DNA of 64,000 bases from Acidobacteriota bacterium (GTDB lineage Bacteria; Acidobacteriota; Blastocatellia; Pyrinomonadales; Pyrinomonadaceae). Below the pieces are notes generated by a model. That model did not search any database. It saw nothing but the letters and a program-made list of their open reading frames with translations, and was not told where the DNA came from. The translations under genes and the position numbers were made by a program. The number at the start of each line of letters is the position of its first letter. Position 1 is the first letter of the stretch. This document shows positions 15,383-23,907 of this stretch, piece after piece. The stretch covers positions 25,825-89,824 of the forward strand of contig JAOAPY010000056.1 of assembly GCA_025463135.1 (NCBI GenBank), read 5' to 3'.

Positions 15383-16516
15383 ATGCGCGACTGGGTGGCA
15401 CTCAACATGACGACCGGCATTGGACCTCGCGCCGCTGCCAAACTCCTCGAACGGTTTGGTTCGGCTGAGGCTGTGTATGCGGCTACGCGCGCCGAACTAA
15501 ACCAACTACGCATCCTGCCCGAGGCGATCGACAGCATCATCGCACGCGATCTCCACCAGAAGGCAGAACTGGAGATGCAAAGAATTCGCGATCTCGGCGA
15601 TGACATTCTGGTGCTTGATGATGGGGTCTATCCATCGCTGTTGCGCGAGATTTACGATCCGCCGATCGTCCTTTACGTAAAAGGCGCCTGGAGCAACTGT
15701 CTGGACCAGCCCTGTGTGGCCCTGGTCGGATCGCGGCGCTGCTCGACCTATGGTCAGAACGCGGCGCTGATGCTGGCGCGTGATCTGGCGCAGCGCGGCG
15801 TCACGATCGTTTCCGGATTCGCGCGCGGTATTGACGCGGCGGCGCACCGTGGAGCGTTGGAAGCCGGCGGCCGAACGATCGCCGTATTGGGCACGGGCAT
15901 CGATGAATGCTATCCACGCGACCATCGCAAACTGGGCCAGGAAATTCTGGAGCAGGGCGGCGCAATGGTCTCGCAGTTTCCCCTGGGCACGCCGCCCGTT
16001 TCCGAAAACTTTCCTTATCGCAATCGCATCATCAGCGGTCTCAGTCTGGGTGTGGTGGTAGTCGAGGCGGCTGAAAATTCCGGCTCATTGATAACCGCCC
16101 GGCTGGCCATCGAGCAGAATCGTGAAGTCTGGGCCGTACCCGGAAACATCACCTCAAGAAATTCTTTCGGCACGAATTATCTGATCAAAGGTGCGGGTGC
16201 GAAGCTGGTACAGCAATGGCAGGACATCGCGGCTGAGCTGCCGCCACAGATCGCCGCCAGGTTATTGCCGCCGCCCTTTGGTGAGCAGAAAAAGGGCAAG
16301 GCGCTGGCGGACCAGTTGCTGTTGGTGTCCGCAAATCTTTCGGGATCGGAACGGACGGTGCTGAAGCTCTTATCCGCGGACAATCCCGCCCACATCGACG
16401 CCCTGCTGGATAAGACCAAGCTATCAATCTCGGATTTGACCGCCGCGCTGCTGACCCTGGAAATGAATGAGCTTATCCGCCAATTACCGGGCCGCTGCTT
16501 TGTCAGGAAGTTGTAA
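15383..16516 (+). CDS. dprA: DNA-processing protein DprA
   Basis: This 377-residue protein has all DprA parts. The N-terminal helix-hairpin-helix-like segment is MTTGIGPRAAAKLLERFGSA. The Rossmann-like DprA core carries ALVGSRRCSTYG, VSGFARGIDAAAH, VLGTGIDECYP and ENFPYRNRIISGLS, then VVEAAENSGSLITARLA and VWAVPGN. The C-terminal winged-helix-like domain lies around residues 310-377. DprA loads RecA on incoming single-stranded DNA during natural transformation. A weak upstream region precedes the ATG at 15383. It is followed 190 bp later by topA on the same strand; this dprA-topA order is common in bacteria. Confidence 0.95.
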   Translation: MRDWVALNMTTGIGPRAAAKLLERFGSAEAVYAATRAELNQLRILPEAIDSIIARDLHQKAELEMQRIRDLGDDILVLDDGVYPSLLREIYDPPIVLYVKGAWSNCLDQPCVALVGSRRCSTYGQNAALMLARDLAQRGVTIVSGFARGIDAAAHRGALEAGGRTIAVLGTGIDECYPRDHRKLGQEILEQGGAMVSQFPLGTPPVSENFPYRNRIISGLSLGVVVVEAAENSGSLITARLAIEQNREVWAVPGNITSRNSFGTNYLIKGAGAKLVQQWQDIAAELPPQIAARLLPPPFGEQKKGKALADQLLLVSANLSGSERTVLKLLSADNPAHIDALLDKTKLSISDLTAALLTLEMNELIRQLPGRCFVRKL

Positions 16517-16593
16517 CGTCCATAATCGGATCTCTTAGGTAATTGTTAAGACTCTCTGTTTAGTGGTGCTTCAGCGTCGGTGGAAACGAAAGA

Positions 16594-16636
16594 ACCCACC
16601 CGCCTACGCAGGTGGTACTGACAAGCCTCAAGCACC
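16594..16636. repeat. Dispersed repeat cccacccgcctacgcaggtgg (family E)
   Basis: The short inverted repeat CCACC(C)GCCTACGCAGGTGG is followed by tactgacaagcc. A related copy (cagccgctgacgcaggtggtactgataag) lies at about 35603-35632. The 16517-16707 spacer otherwise holds only the presumed topA promoter region; I see no gene. Confidence 0.55.
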
Positions 16637-16707
16637 GGTCCCCGTGTGTCCTCTATTTGACTTCGCCGTCGCAGATGATGTTAATGTCGTAATTCATTGG
16701 GTACCTT

Positions 16708-19224
16708 ATGGCAAAGAATCTGGTAATAGTTGAATCGCCTGCAAAGGCAAAAACAATCAATAAATATCTGGGAAAGGACTATCTGGTTAAGGCCTCGATA
16801 GGCCATATAAAAGATCTGCCTTCAAAGGCGCTCGGCGTTGACGTCGATAACGATTTCGAGCCGACCTATGAAGTTATTCCCGACCTTAAGAAACGAAATA
16901 ATAAGAAAATCGTAGCGGAACTGAAGAAGGCGGCCAAAGAAGCCGACGCTATCTATCTGGCCGCTGACCCGGACCGTGAAGGTGAAGCGATCTGCCAGCA
17001 CCTGGCCGAGGAGATCGTTCCCAAGAGACCCGCGAAACCGACCTTTCGAGTGATGTTCAACGAAATCACGAAGCGCGCGGTGAATGCGGCTTTCGATCAT
17101 CCCATGCAGATTGATACCAACATGGTCGACGCGCAGCAGGCCCGCCGCGTGCTCGATCGCCTCGTGGGTTATAAGGTCTCGCCACTGCTGTGCAAGGCCA
17201 TAGGCGGACGACTGAGCGCCGGCCGCGTGCAGTCCGCAGCACTGCGAATGGTGGTCGATCGCGAGCGCGAGATTCTGGCATTCATCAAGACTGAATATTG
17301 GACCGTTACCGCCAATCTTGCCGCCAGCCTGCCGCCTGCGTTTGATGCTCGTCTTTTCAAGGTCGGCGAGCAGACGGTCAAGACCGGCGGCTTTGACGAT
17401 GAAGTGAAGAAGACCGAGATCCTGATCGGCAACGAAACAACTGCCGGCGAGATCGTCAGCGAAGCTGAAAAGCAAACCTTCGTCGTCAGCGAAGTCGCCA
17501 CCAAAGAGCGCAAGCGCAATCCAGTCCCGCCTTTTATCACTTCAAAGCTACAGCAGGAAGCAGCGCGCAAACTCGGCTTTGCGGTCAAAAGGACGATGAT
17601 GATCGCGCAGAAGCTTTACGAAGGCGTGGAGCTGGGCGCGGAGGGTTCCGTGGGGTTGATTACTTACATGCGTACTGACTCGACGCGGGTTTCGGATACA
17701 GCCCTGGCCGAGGCGCGCGACTTCATCAGTGCCCAGTACGGTCCACCTTACCTTCCGGAAAAGGCGATCCATTATCGTTCCAAGAAAGATGCGCAGGATG
17801 CCCACGAGGCTATTCGCCCTACCGACGTCGCGCGCACGCCCGATTCGCTGGCCCAATACCTGGGTAAGGACGAATTGAGACTTTACCGGTTGATCTGGCA
17901 GCGTTTCGTTGCTTCGCAGATGACACCTGCGCTCTTTGATCAAACCACGATCGATATTGCCGCGGGACGATTCATCTTCCGCGCTACCGGTTCGGTACAG
18001 AAGTTTGATGGGTTCCTGAAACTCTATCAGGAAGGTCGCGACGAAAAGGCCGAGGAGGAAGACGAAGCCGAACGCTCACTGCCGCGCGTGACCAAAGGCG
18101 AGACACTTGACCTCAAAAAGATCGCGCCCGAACAACATTTTACTGAGCCGCCGCCGCGTTTTACTGAAGCCACACTGGTTAAGGCGCTCGAAGAGAAGGG
18201 CATTGGCCGGCCATCGACATACGCGGCGATCATGACGACGATTCAGGATCGCGAATATGTGGAAAAGCTCGAGAGCCGCTTTCATCCAACGGCGCTCGGC
18301 ATGACGGTTAATGATGTTCTTGTCGAAGGCGGCTTTGGCGATCTCTTCAACGAAACCTACACGGCGCGCATGGAAGAGGAATTGGATGAGATAGAGGAAG
18401 GGAAGCTGAAGTGGACCGATGCGCTCCACGAGTTCTACGACAAGTTCTCGCTCGACCTCGAGCTTTTCAAAACGTACACCAAAGAGCGAAAAGGAAGACA
18501 GATACCGACGGAAGAAGTTTGTCTCAAATGCGGCGCCCCGGGCATGGTGCAGATGGCGGGACGTTTTGGTCAGTACCTCAAATGTTTGCAGTGTGATGCC
18601 ACTCGCGATGCCGCCGCAAAGACAGCGGCCAACGGCGACGGCGCGGGGGGTGACACCGAAGAAGCCGCGGAACCCGAGGCTTGTGAGTTGTGCGGCAAAC
18701 CCATGCAACTGAAGCGCGGTCGTTTTGGCCCGTTTCTGGGCTGCACGGGCTATCCTGAATGCCGCAACATTCGCAAGATTTCCAAGTCGGGTGTCGTCGC
18801 TCCGGCACCGGTCCCGCTGGATGAAAAGTGCCCGGTCGATGACGCGCAATTAGTCAAACGCTTTGGCCGTTTCGGCGAATTCATTTCCTGCTCAAACTAT
18901 CCAAAGTGTAAATACATCAAGCAGGAGACGACCGGCGTTTCCTGTCCACGGCCCGGCTGCGTCGGCGAGCTGGTCGTGAAAAAATCCAGACGCGGGAAAA
19001 TCTTTTATAGTTGTTCTCAGTATCCCGACTGCGATGTGGTGTACTGGGACAAGCCCGTCATCGAAGCCTGCCCGAAATGTGCCGCGCCTTTCCTTCTGGA
19101 AAAGACGACCAAGAAGCTGGGTACTTTCCGTTACTGCGCCAAGGAAGGCTGCGGCTATACCACGAACGAGCTGGCGACTGTACCCAAGACGGGAGCAGCG
19201 GAAAAGCGCCCCGCTGCAAGGTAA
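16708..19224 (+). CDS. topA: DNA topoisomerase I (type IA)
   Basis: This 838-residue type IA topoisomerase relaxes negative supercoils. It begins with the Toprim domain (NLVIVESPAKAKTINKYLG, and the acidic AADPDREGEAI). ARRVLDRLVGYKVSPLL and GRVQSAALRMVVDRE follow. The catalytic Tyr lies in GLITYMRTDSTRVS, and EKGIGRPSTYAAIMTTIQ marks domain I/III. The C-terminal 230 residues hold four zinc-ribbon-like Cys clusters (for example CLKCGAPG...CLQC, CELCGKP...CTGYPEC, CPRPGC...CSQYPDC and CPKCAAPF). The length is typical. It begins after a spacer with family E repeat and is followed by a family A repeat. Confidence 0.97.
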   Translation: MAKNLVIVESPAKAKTINKYLGKDYLVKASIGHIKDLPSKALGVDVDNDFEPTYEVIPDLKKRNNKKIVAELKKAAKEADAIYLAADPDREGEAICQHLAEEIVPKRPAKPTFRVMFNEITKRAVNAAFDHPMQIDTNMVDAQQARRVLDRLVGYKVSPLLCKAIGGRLSAGRVQSAALRMVVDREREILAFIKTEYWTVTANLAASLPPAFDARLFKVGEQTVKTGGFDDEVKKTEILIGNETTAGEIVSEAEKQTFVVSEVATKERKRNPVPPFITSKLQQEAARKLGFAVKRTMMIAQKLYEGVELGAEGSVGLITYMRTDSTRVSDTALAEARDFISAQYGPPYLPEKAIHYRSKKDAQDAHEAIRPTDVARTPDSLAQYLGKDELRLYRLIWQRFVASQMTPALFDQTTIDIAAGRFIFRATGSVQKFDGFLKLYQEGRDEKAEEEDEAERSLPRVTKGETLDLKKIAPEQHFTEPPPRFTEATLVKALEEKGIGRPSTYAAIMTTIQDREYVEKLESRFHPTALGMTVNDVLVEGGFGDLFNETYTARMEEELDEIEEGKLKWTDALHEFYDKFSLDLELFKTYTKERKGRQIPTEEVCLKCGAPGMVQMAGRFGQYLKCLQCDATRDAAAKTAANGDGAGGDTEEAAEPEACELCGKPMQLKRGRFGPFLGCTGYPECRNIRKISKSGVVAPAPVPLDEKCPVDDAQLVKRFGRFGEFISCSNYPKCKYIKQETTGVSCPRPGCVGELVVKKSRRGKIFYSCSQYPDCDVVYWDKPVIEACPKCAAPFLLEKTTKKLGTFRYCAKEGCGYTTNELATVPKTGAAEKRPAAR

Positions 19225-19238
19225 TCGCACGCTACAAC

Positions 19239-19325
19239 TGTCCGTTTAGGTCGCGCACTGGTGCGCCGTGCGTTGAATGCCATCCAATTGTCGGGCGGAC
19301 CAGTCCGCTTTCCAAAACGGAGAAT
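19239..19325. repeat. Family A palindromic repeat, second copy
   Basis: The element begins tgtccgtttaggtcgcgc and ends gtccgctttccaaaacgga, resembling the copies at 473-541 and 47309-47362. It fills the spacer between topA and the M28 peptidase gene. Confidence 0.6.
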
Positions 19326-19353
19326 TCTAATAAATTAACCAGGAGATACGATC

Positions 19354-21039
19354 ATGATGTTACGACGTACTGCGGCCGTCGGACTGCTAGTCATTTTTCT
19401 GCTTGCCCCTGCCACTACCCTGGCCCAACAGCCGGCACCTTCAGCAACGCCCATACCTGATCCAAACGATCCGATCGTGCGCATCAAAGACGAGGGCATG
19501 AATCGCTCGCAGGTGATGGATACGCTCAGCTATCTGAGCGATGTCATTGGCCCGCGCTTGACGGCCTCGCCCGGGATGAAGCGCGCGAACGAATGGACGC
19601 GCGATCAGTTGAGCGGCTGGGGTCTACAAAATGCGCATCTCGAAGCCTGGGGCCCGTTTGGTCGCGGCTGGACGCTGAAACGTTTTAGCGCACAGGTGGT
19701 CGAACCGCTCAACATTCCGTTGATTGCTTATCCCAAAGCCTGGTCGCCGGCGCTCAATGGACCACTGACTGCCGAAGTCGTCTATGTCGATGCGGTGAAT
19801 GAAGCCGATCTGCAGAAGTTCAGCGGCCAACTCGCGGGAAAGATCGTCCTGACCGCGCCTATGCGCGAAGTGAAAGCACGCTTTGAAGCGCCAGGCACGC
19901 GGCTGAATGAAAAGGATCTATTGGCGCTGGCCGATGCGCCGGAACCGCGCACCACGCAGCGGGGCGGCGGTCCGGGGAATGAAGCGTTCCGCGCGGCCCA
20001 GCGCTTGTCGGCCGCTAAGTACCTGTTCTTTCAAAAAGAAGGAGCGGCACTTTTAATCGATCCCAGCCGCGCCGGAGATGGGGGAACGATATTCGTTCAA
20101 TCAGCAACTGTTCCACAGCCGCCTGCGGCCGGCGCACCAGGAGCGGGCGGCCCGCGCTCGATTCAGAGTTACGACAAGAATGCGCCGAAGATTCCACCCC
20201 AACTCGTACTCGCGGTCGAACATTACAATCGCATCGCTCGCATGATTCGCGCGAAAGAAAAGGTCACGATGACTGTGGACCTCGCAGTTGAATGGCAGGA
20301 CGCGGATCCGATGGGCTACAACACCATTGCGGAAATCCCGGGCTCTGATCTGAAAGACGAAGTAGTCATGTTGGGGGGCCACATGGATTCGTGGCACGCC
20401 GGCACCGGCGCCACTGACAATGGCGCGGGAGTAGCGGTGGCCATGGAAGCGGTGCGCATCATTCAGACGCTTGGTCTAAAACCGCGTCGGACGATTCGCG
20501 TCGGGCTCTGGACTGGAGAAGAGCAGGGACTGTTAGGCTCAGCGGCTTATGTAGCCGAACACTTTGGCAAGATGGAACCAGGGAATGCCGGTGTCGTGCC
20601 TCCGGGAACTCCGAACAGCCAACCAGCGGCGCCGGCGAAACTCGTAGCCAAACCTGATTACGATAAGTTCGACGCCTATTTCAATCTCGATAACGGCACG
20701 GGAAAGATTCGCGGCGTTTATTTGCAGGGCAACGAAGGCGTGCGAGCGATATTTCGTCAGTGGCTAACGCCATTTCGCGAACAGGGTGCGGCGACGCTTT
20801 CGATTTCCAATACCTTCGGTACCGATCATCTTTCGTTTGACCGCGTGGGATTGCCCGGATTTCAATTCATCCAGGACGAAATCGAGTACGACACGCGCAC
20901 ACATCACTCAAACCAGGACGTGTTCGATCGCATTCAGGGTGACGATATGAAAGAGGCCGCGACGATCATGGCTGCGTTTGTTTACGCAACCGCCGTGCGA
21001 GATGAGAAGTTGCCGCGCAAGCCTGCTCCAGTGCGCTAA
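19354..21039 (+). CDS. Secreted M28-family zinc aminopeptidase with PA domain
   Basis: This 561-residue protein begins with a signal peptide ([20 protein letters not shown]). A protease-associated insert runs roughly from residue 125 to 290. The M28 catalytic core follows, with zinc ligands in [19 protein letters not shown], the catalytic GEEQGLLGS, and a final His in [10 protein letters not shown]. It should cleave N-terminal residues or dipeptides from exported peptides in the periplasm or outside the cell. The ATG at 19354 has AGGAG nine bases upstream. A clear terminator follows at 21062. It is monocistronic as far as can be seen. Confidence 0.92.
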   Translation: MMLRRTAAVGLLVIFLLAPATTLAQQPAPSATPIPDPNDPIVRIKDEGMNRSQVMDTLSYLSDVIGPRLTASPGMKRANEWTRDQLSGWGLQNAHLEAWGPFGRGWTLKRFSAQVVEPLNIPLIAYPKAWSPALNGPLTAEVVYVDAVNEADLQKFSGQLAGKIVLTAPMREVKARFEAPGTRLNEKDLLALADAPEPRTTQRGGGPGNEAFRAAQRLSAAKYLFFQKEGAALLIDPSRAGDGGTIFVQSATVPQPPAAGAPGAGGPRSIQSYDKNAPKIPPQLVLAVEHYNRIARMIRAKEKVTMTVDLAVEWQDADPMGYNTIAEIPGSDLKDEVVMLGGHMDSWHAGTGATDNGAGVAVAMEAVRIIQTLGLKPRRTIRVGLWTGEEQGLLGSAAYVAEHFGKMEPGNAGVVPPGTPNSQPAAPAKLVAKPDYDKFDAYFNLDNGTGKIRGVYLQGNEGVRAIFRQWLTPFREQGAATLSISNTFGTDHLSFDRVGLPGFQFIQDEIEYDTRTHHSNQDVFDRIQGDDMKEAATIMAAFVYATAVRDEKLPRKPAPVR

Positions 21040-21061
21040 TCTCTTCCGGTAGAAGATAAGG

Positions 21062-21092
21062 GGCGAGTCAAGGACGACTCGCCTCTTTTTTG
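21062..21092 (+). terminator. Rho-independent terminator of the M28 peptidase gene
   Basis: An 8-bp stem GGCGAGTC/GACTCGCC with a six-base loop is followed by tcttttttt, 22 bp after the stop codon. Confidence 0.85.
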
Positions 21093-21101
21093 TCTGGTTT
21101 T

Positions 21102-21182
21102 TTGTACTGCAGGCTGCCAGCCTGCAGTTGTTCATGAGAAGATCTCTTCGGTGCAATCAGCAGGCTGGCAGCCTGCTGTACT
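21102..21182. repeat. Paired palindromes ctgcaggctg / cagcctgcag
   Basis: TACTGCAGGCTGCCAGCCTG and CAGGCTGGCAGCCTGCTGTA lie on either side of gttcatgagaagatctcttc. The result is a nested inverted repeat in the spacer between two convergent genes. It could terminate the minus-strand operon, but its form is that of an extragenic repeat. Confidence 0.6.
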
Positions 21183-21191
21183 CTTAGTCTT

Positions 21192-21794
21192 TTATTTGTG
21201 ACTCGCGGTCGCGGTTTTGGGCAGCAGCCCTTCCAGCCAGTTGCGTACGAGGCTAACAGCTGCAGGGACGAGAATGTCTTTTGCGGTTTTGGAAACCTCA
21301 TTGACCAGCTGATCCCCGATCACAGAGGCCTCGTTTTTCACCCGGTCATACATCTGGGTATCCTGAATTCTCTCGATCAAGCCCGGCCCCGTATCTTCAT
21401 CCTGTTCTCCGGCCGCGAAAGCCGACTGCCCGACAATAGGCTGAGCAGAGTACGCACGGCGCGCCGGCTGATAATCCTCCTGATAGTAGCGGTCATGGCC
21501 ATTGCTCTCGCCTTTGACCATGGCCGTAAGACAATAACCGGTCAGGAAACCTGCGCCTACCGCTCCCGCAGCCCACGCTACCGGACGTTTCTTGAACTGC
21601 TCGCGCCAATCCAGGGTTTCTGAAATGGATTCTTTGACGGACTCGTATTGATGTACGACCGTGTCCTTGATTTCCGTTACCGTTTGCGAGATTGATTCAC
21701 GCGCCTCGTCCATTCGACGTTGCAAGTCTTCTTTGGACGTGTCGTCAACGGTATCGTGAGCGCGAGCCAATCCTAAAGTTCCTTCTTCAGCCAT
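21192..21794 (-). CDS. Membrane-anchored stress-associated protein (DUF3618-like)
   Basis: This 200-residue protein has an N-terminal amphipathic helical part (RRMDEARESISQTVTEIKDT) of the kind seen in DUF3618 proteins. One probable membrane segment (PVAWAAGAVGAGFLTGYCL) follows near residue 90, and then a polar tail with helices. Function is unknown; the family accompanies DUF1469 and DUF883 membrane proteins in general stress loci. Its start overlaps the end of the DUF1469 gene by 22 bp, so translation is probably coupled. It is the last of three minus-strand genes. Confidence 0.7.
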   Translation of the reverse strand: MAEEGTLGLARAHDTVDDTSKEDLQRRMDEARESISQTVTEIKDTVVHQYESVKESISETLDWREQFKKRPVAWAAGAVGAGFLTGYCLTAMVKGESNGHDRYYQEDYQPARRAYSAQPIVGQSAFAAGEQDEDTGPGLIERIQDTQMYDRVKNEASVIGDQLVNEVSKTAKDILVPAAVSLVRNWLEGLLPKTATASHK

Positions 21795-22225
21795 TGCGTG
21801 TCCTTTCTGAGCTCTTCCACGGTTCTGGGTGGAACAACACTTTGCCGTGCGAGTCGGGCTTTCATCGCCAGCACTATGATGCCACCCAGTACCAAATAAA
21901 TTGCGCCCGTGATTGCAAAGCCCAGCGCATATTGTGCCGCCGGGCTCAGATTAGTCGTGGCAAACAAGGTCGCGACGCCCAGGGCCACGGCTACATTCGC
22001 AAGAGCGAAACCAATTGTCGCAATCACCCCGCCCATCGCGATCAAAACCCCACCGCGAATAAAAGTGTTCGCCTCTTCCTTGACCTCAACCTTCAGCAGA
22101 CTAATCTTGGTATCGACCAGCGCCATGACATCGTCACCGAGACGACTCATAAGTTGCGGCAAGTTTTCGGTATCAATCGGCGACGCCGGAACTCTCGCCG
22201 GCGCCGCAGCCATTCTGGTTGCCAT
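21773..22225 (-). CDS. Phage holin family / DUF1469 membrane protein
   Basis: This 150-residue protein has a soluble N-terminal helix (DTENLPQLMSRLGDDVMALV) with a conserved lysine-rich heptad (ISLLKVEVKEEA). Two predicted membrane segments follow (VLIAMGGVIATIGFALAN and ALGFAITGAIYLVLGG) and a charged tail. This is the layout of DUF1469 (holin superfamily) proteins such as YqjE. The name holin is structural only and does not imply phage origin. It sits between DUF883-like and DUF3618-like genes, the common yqjD-yqjE-yqjK-type grouping. Confidence 0.8.
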   Translation of the reverse strand: MATRMAAAPARVPASPIDTENLPQLMSRLGDDVMALVDTKISLLKVEVKEEANTFIRGGVLIAMGGVIATIGFALANVAVALGVATLFATTNLSPAAQYALGFAITGAIYLVLGGIIVLAMKARLARQSVVPPRTVEELRKDTQWLKKEL

Positions 22226-22275
22226 TGGTCACTCCCCTTTCATGCTCTTGCAGACAGGTTTGTTTGATGAATCGA

Positions 22276-22617
22276 TTAGCGCCGCCCGCGAATCAGGATC
22301 CCCAAAAGAAGACCTGCGGCTGCCGAGATCAGAATTGCCTGTCCAGGTTTCTGCCGCGCATATTCCTTGGCGTTGTCGGTGAGCTCCTTAAAGTCGAGCT
22401 CCTTGATTTTGTCGCTCACTACACCGACCTTATCGGTAACGTAGTCTTTTGCCTGAATGGCGGCGTCCGAAACTTTGCCTGCATATTCCTGTGCAGTTTG
22501 CGCAATCGCGGTTGCAGCGCCGGTAGCACTGCCGGATGATCCACCGTTGCCGGGGACTGAACTCAACCCGCTGCCAGTCCTGCTGCCTGTGGTTCCTGTT
22601 GCTGTGTTGTCTGCCAT
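22276..22617 (-). CDS. DUF883 / ElaB-YqjD-like inner-membrane protein
   Basis: This 113-residue protein has a Gly/Thr/Ser-rich N-terminus, a helical region (YAGKVSDAAIQAKDYVTDK) and a C-terminal membrane segment PGQAILISAAAGLLLGILI ending in RGRR. The Arg-rich end after a glycine-patterned membrane helix is typical of ElaB/YqjD proteins, which bind ribosomes and the inner membrane in stationary phase in E. coli. I take the ATG at 22617, preceded by an AAGGAG-type site; 44 extra codons open upstream are unlikely to be coding. It is the first gene of the three-gene stress operon. Confidence 0.8.
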   Translation of the reverse strand: MADNTATGTTGSRTGSGLSSVPGNGGSSGSATGAATAIAQTAQEYAGKVSDAAIQAKDYVTDKVGVVSDKIKELDFKELTDNAKEYARQKPGQAILISAAAGLLLGILIRGRR

Positions 22618-22969
22618 TTCTGATTTCTCCTTTTCGAAGTGTCTTGAACTGTTATTGATTAGGACGAATTTCGTAGCCAGATTGTGTTCAGCAAAAGCTA
22701 TGCCTACTTTTCTCACGCAACAATTACCAGCGAAAATGTTTCCCTTCATGGGTAGTAGTCGCGAAACCTTGTGACGAAAGAGTACGCGGCGCGAAGGTGC
22801 AAAGATCGAGAACCGTACGATGTCAGGTCAGGGGGCTCTTGCAGGATCTGGCGAGCTTTTCTGGTCGCCTACGAAATCATTTTCAAACAGTGGTAACGCC
22901 CGATTTCGCTTTGGCTAATTATTTCCGCGGAGTTCATGTCGTCTAAGGGTGGATATTCAATCTCATTCT

Positions 22970-23033
22970 CACCCGGTTTCAACCGGGTGAATTGGGGGCA
23001 ATTCAAATTGCTCAACCGTTTTAACGGTTTTTC
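22970..23033. repeat. Extragenic palindromes caacccgggtg type (family F)
   Basis: CACCCGGTTTCAACCGGGTG is a perfect palindrome. It is followed by caattcaaattg and by AACCGTTTTAACGGTTTTT. Partial copies occur at 31438-31465 and 35649-35670. The 22618-23184 spacer holds these repeats, the efflux operator and presumably two divergent promoters. I see no gene in it. Confidence 0.65.
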
Positions 23034-23121
23034 CTAATGCCGAGGACAAACCGACGCCCCGTCGCGCCGGCACTTTCCGTCCAAGTATTTTGACTGCTTG
23101 ACATCGTGGGAGAGGGGTGGT

Positions 23122-23137
23122 AAGTAAGTACTTACTT
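23122..23137. promoter_or_regulatory. Candidate operator of the efflux-operon TetR regulator
   Basis: AAGTAAGTACTTACTT is a perfect 16-bp palindrome 47 bp upstream of the GTG start of the TetR gene. Direct GTAA repeats within it recall operators of AcrR-like repressors. It probably mediates autoregulation of the whole efflux operon. Confidence 0.65.
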
Positions 23138-23184
23138 TGCGCCCATCCGGGCGCTAACCAATTAAGAGGTAGCGGAAAAACTTA

Positions 23185-23907
23185 GTGAGCCGACCAATCA
23201 ATACCCCTGAGAACATTCCCACAGGGCCGCGCATGGCCGGCGAAGAGCGGCGCATGCAGATCCTCAGACTGGCGGTGAGTCTTTTTTCGCAACGCGGCTT
23301 CAGCGGAACTACAACGCGCGAAATTGCCCAGGCTGCGGGCGTGTCCGAGGCCATGGTCTTTCGACACTTCGCCACCAAGGAAGAACTTTACAACGCGATA
23401 CTCGATCATAAGGCCTGTGGAGATTCGTCTTTCGATCCGTTTGCCGTAGTCGCCGATGCAGTGCAACGAAAGGATGATCGTGCAGTTTTTGAGGGACTGG
23501 CGTTCAGTGCTTTGGAGCACCACGATCGCGATCCGGAATTTCATCGACTGCTGCTCCATGCAGCACTCGAGCGGCATGAACTGGCCGAGATTTTCTGGGA
23601 GAGAAATGTGCGGCCCCTATATGAGTTTCTCGGTGACTACGTACGCACGCGGCAGAGCGATGGCGGCATGATCGCGATAGAGCCCGCGGTGGTGGTGCGC
23701 GCGTTTATCGGCATGGTTATCCATCACTCTCTAAATAATACTCTTTGGGATCCGAAACGCAGCTTGCTTAACATTTCGAACGAAGCCGCGGCTCGTTCGT
23801 TTGCCGGCATCCTGCTGGACGGAATTAATAATCAGCGGACTTTGGAACAACCCATAGGTGCGGGCAACCCGGTTCCCCTTGATACTCCGGAAACAATTGA
23901 GAAATGA
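23185..23907 (+). CDS. TetR/AcrR-family repressor of the RND efflux operon
   Basis: This 240-residue regulator has the N-terminal HTH segment ILRLAVSLFSQRGFSGTTTR followed by EIAQAAGVSEAMVFRHFATK, a very typical TetR domain. The C-terminal part carries the variable ligand-binding helices. It starts at a GTG, and its stop overlaps the next gene's start (ATGA), so it is translationally coupled to the membrane-fusion protein. The 16-bp palindrome upstream is the likely binding site. The effector is presumably a toxic compound exported by the pump. Confidence 0.92.
   Translation: MSRPINTPENIPTGPRMAGEERRMQILRLAVSLFSQRGFSGTTTREIAQAAGVSEAMVFRHFATKEELYNAILDHKACGDSSFDPFAVVADAVQRKDDRAVFEGLAFSALEHHDRDPEFHRLLLHAALERHELAEIFWERNVRPLYEFLGDYVRTRQSDGGMIAIEPAVVVRAFIGMVIHHSLNNTLWDPKRSLLNISNEAAARSFAGILLDGINNQRTLEQPIGAGNPVPLDTPETIEK

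Noticed and set aside
21773..22225. Prophage remnant suggested by the holin-family name
   Set aside because: DUF1469 proteins are host membrane proteins; no other phage gene is present.
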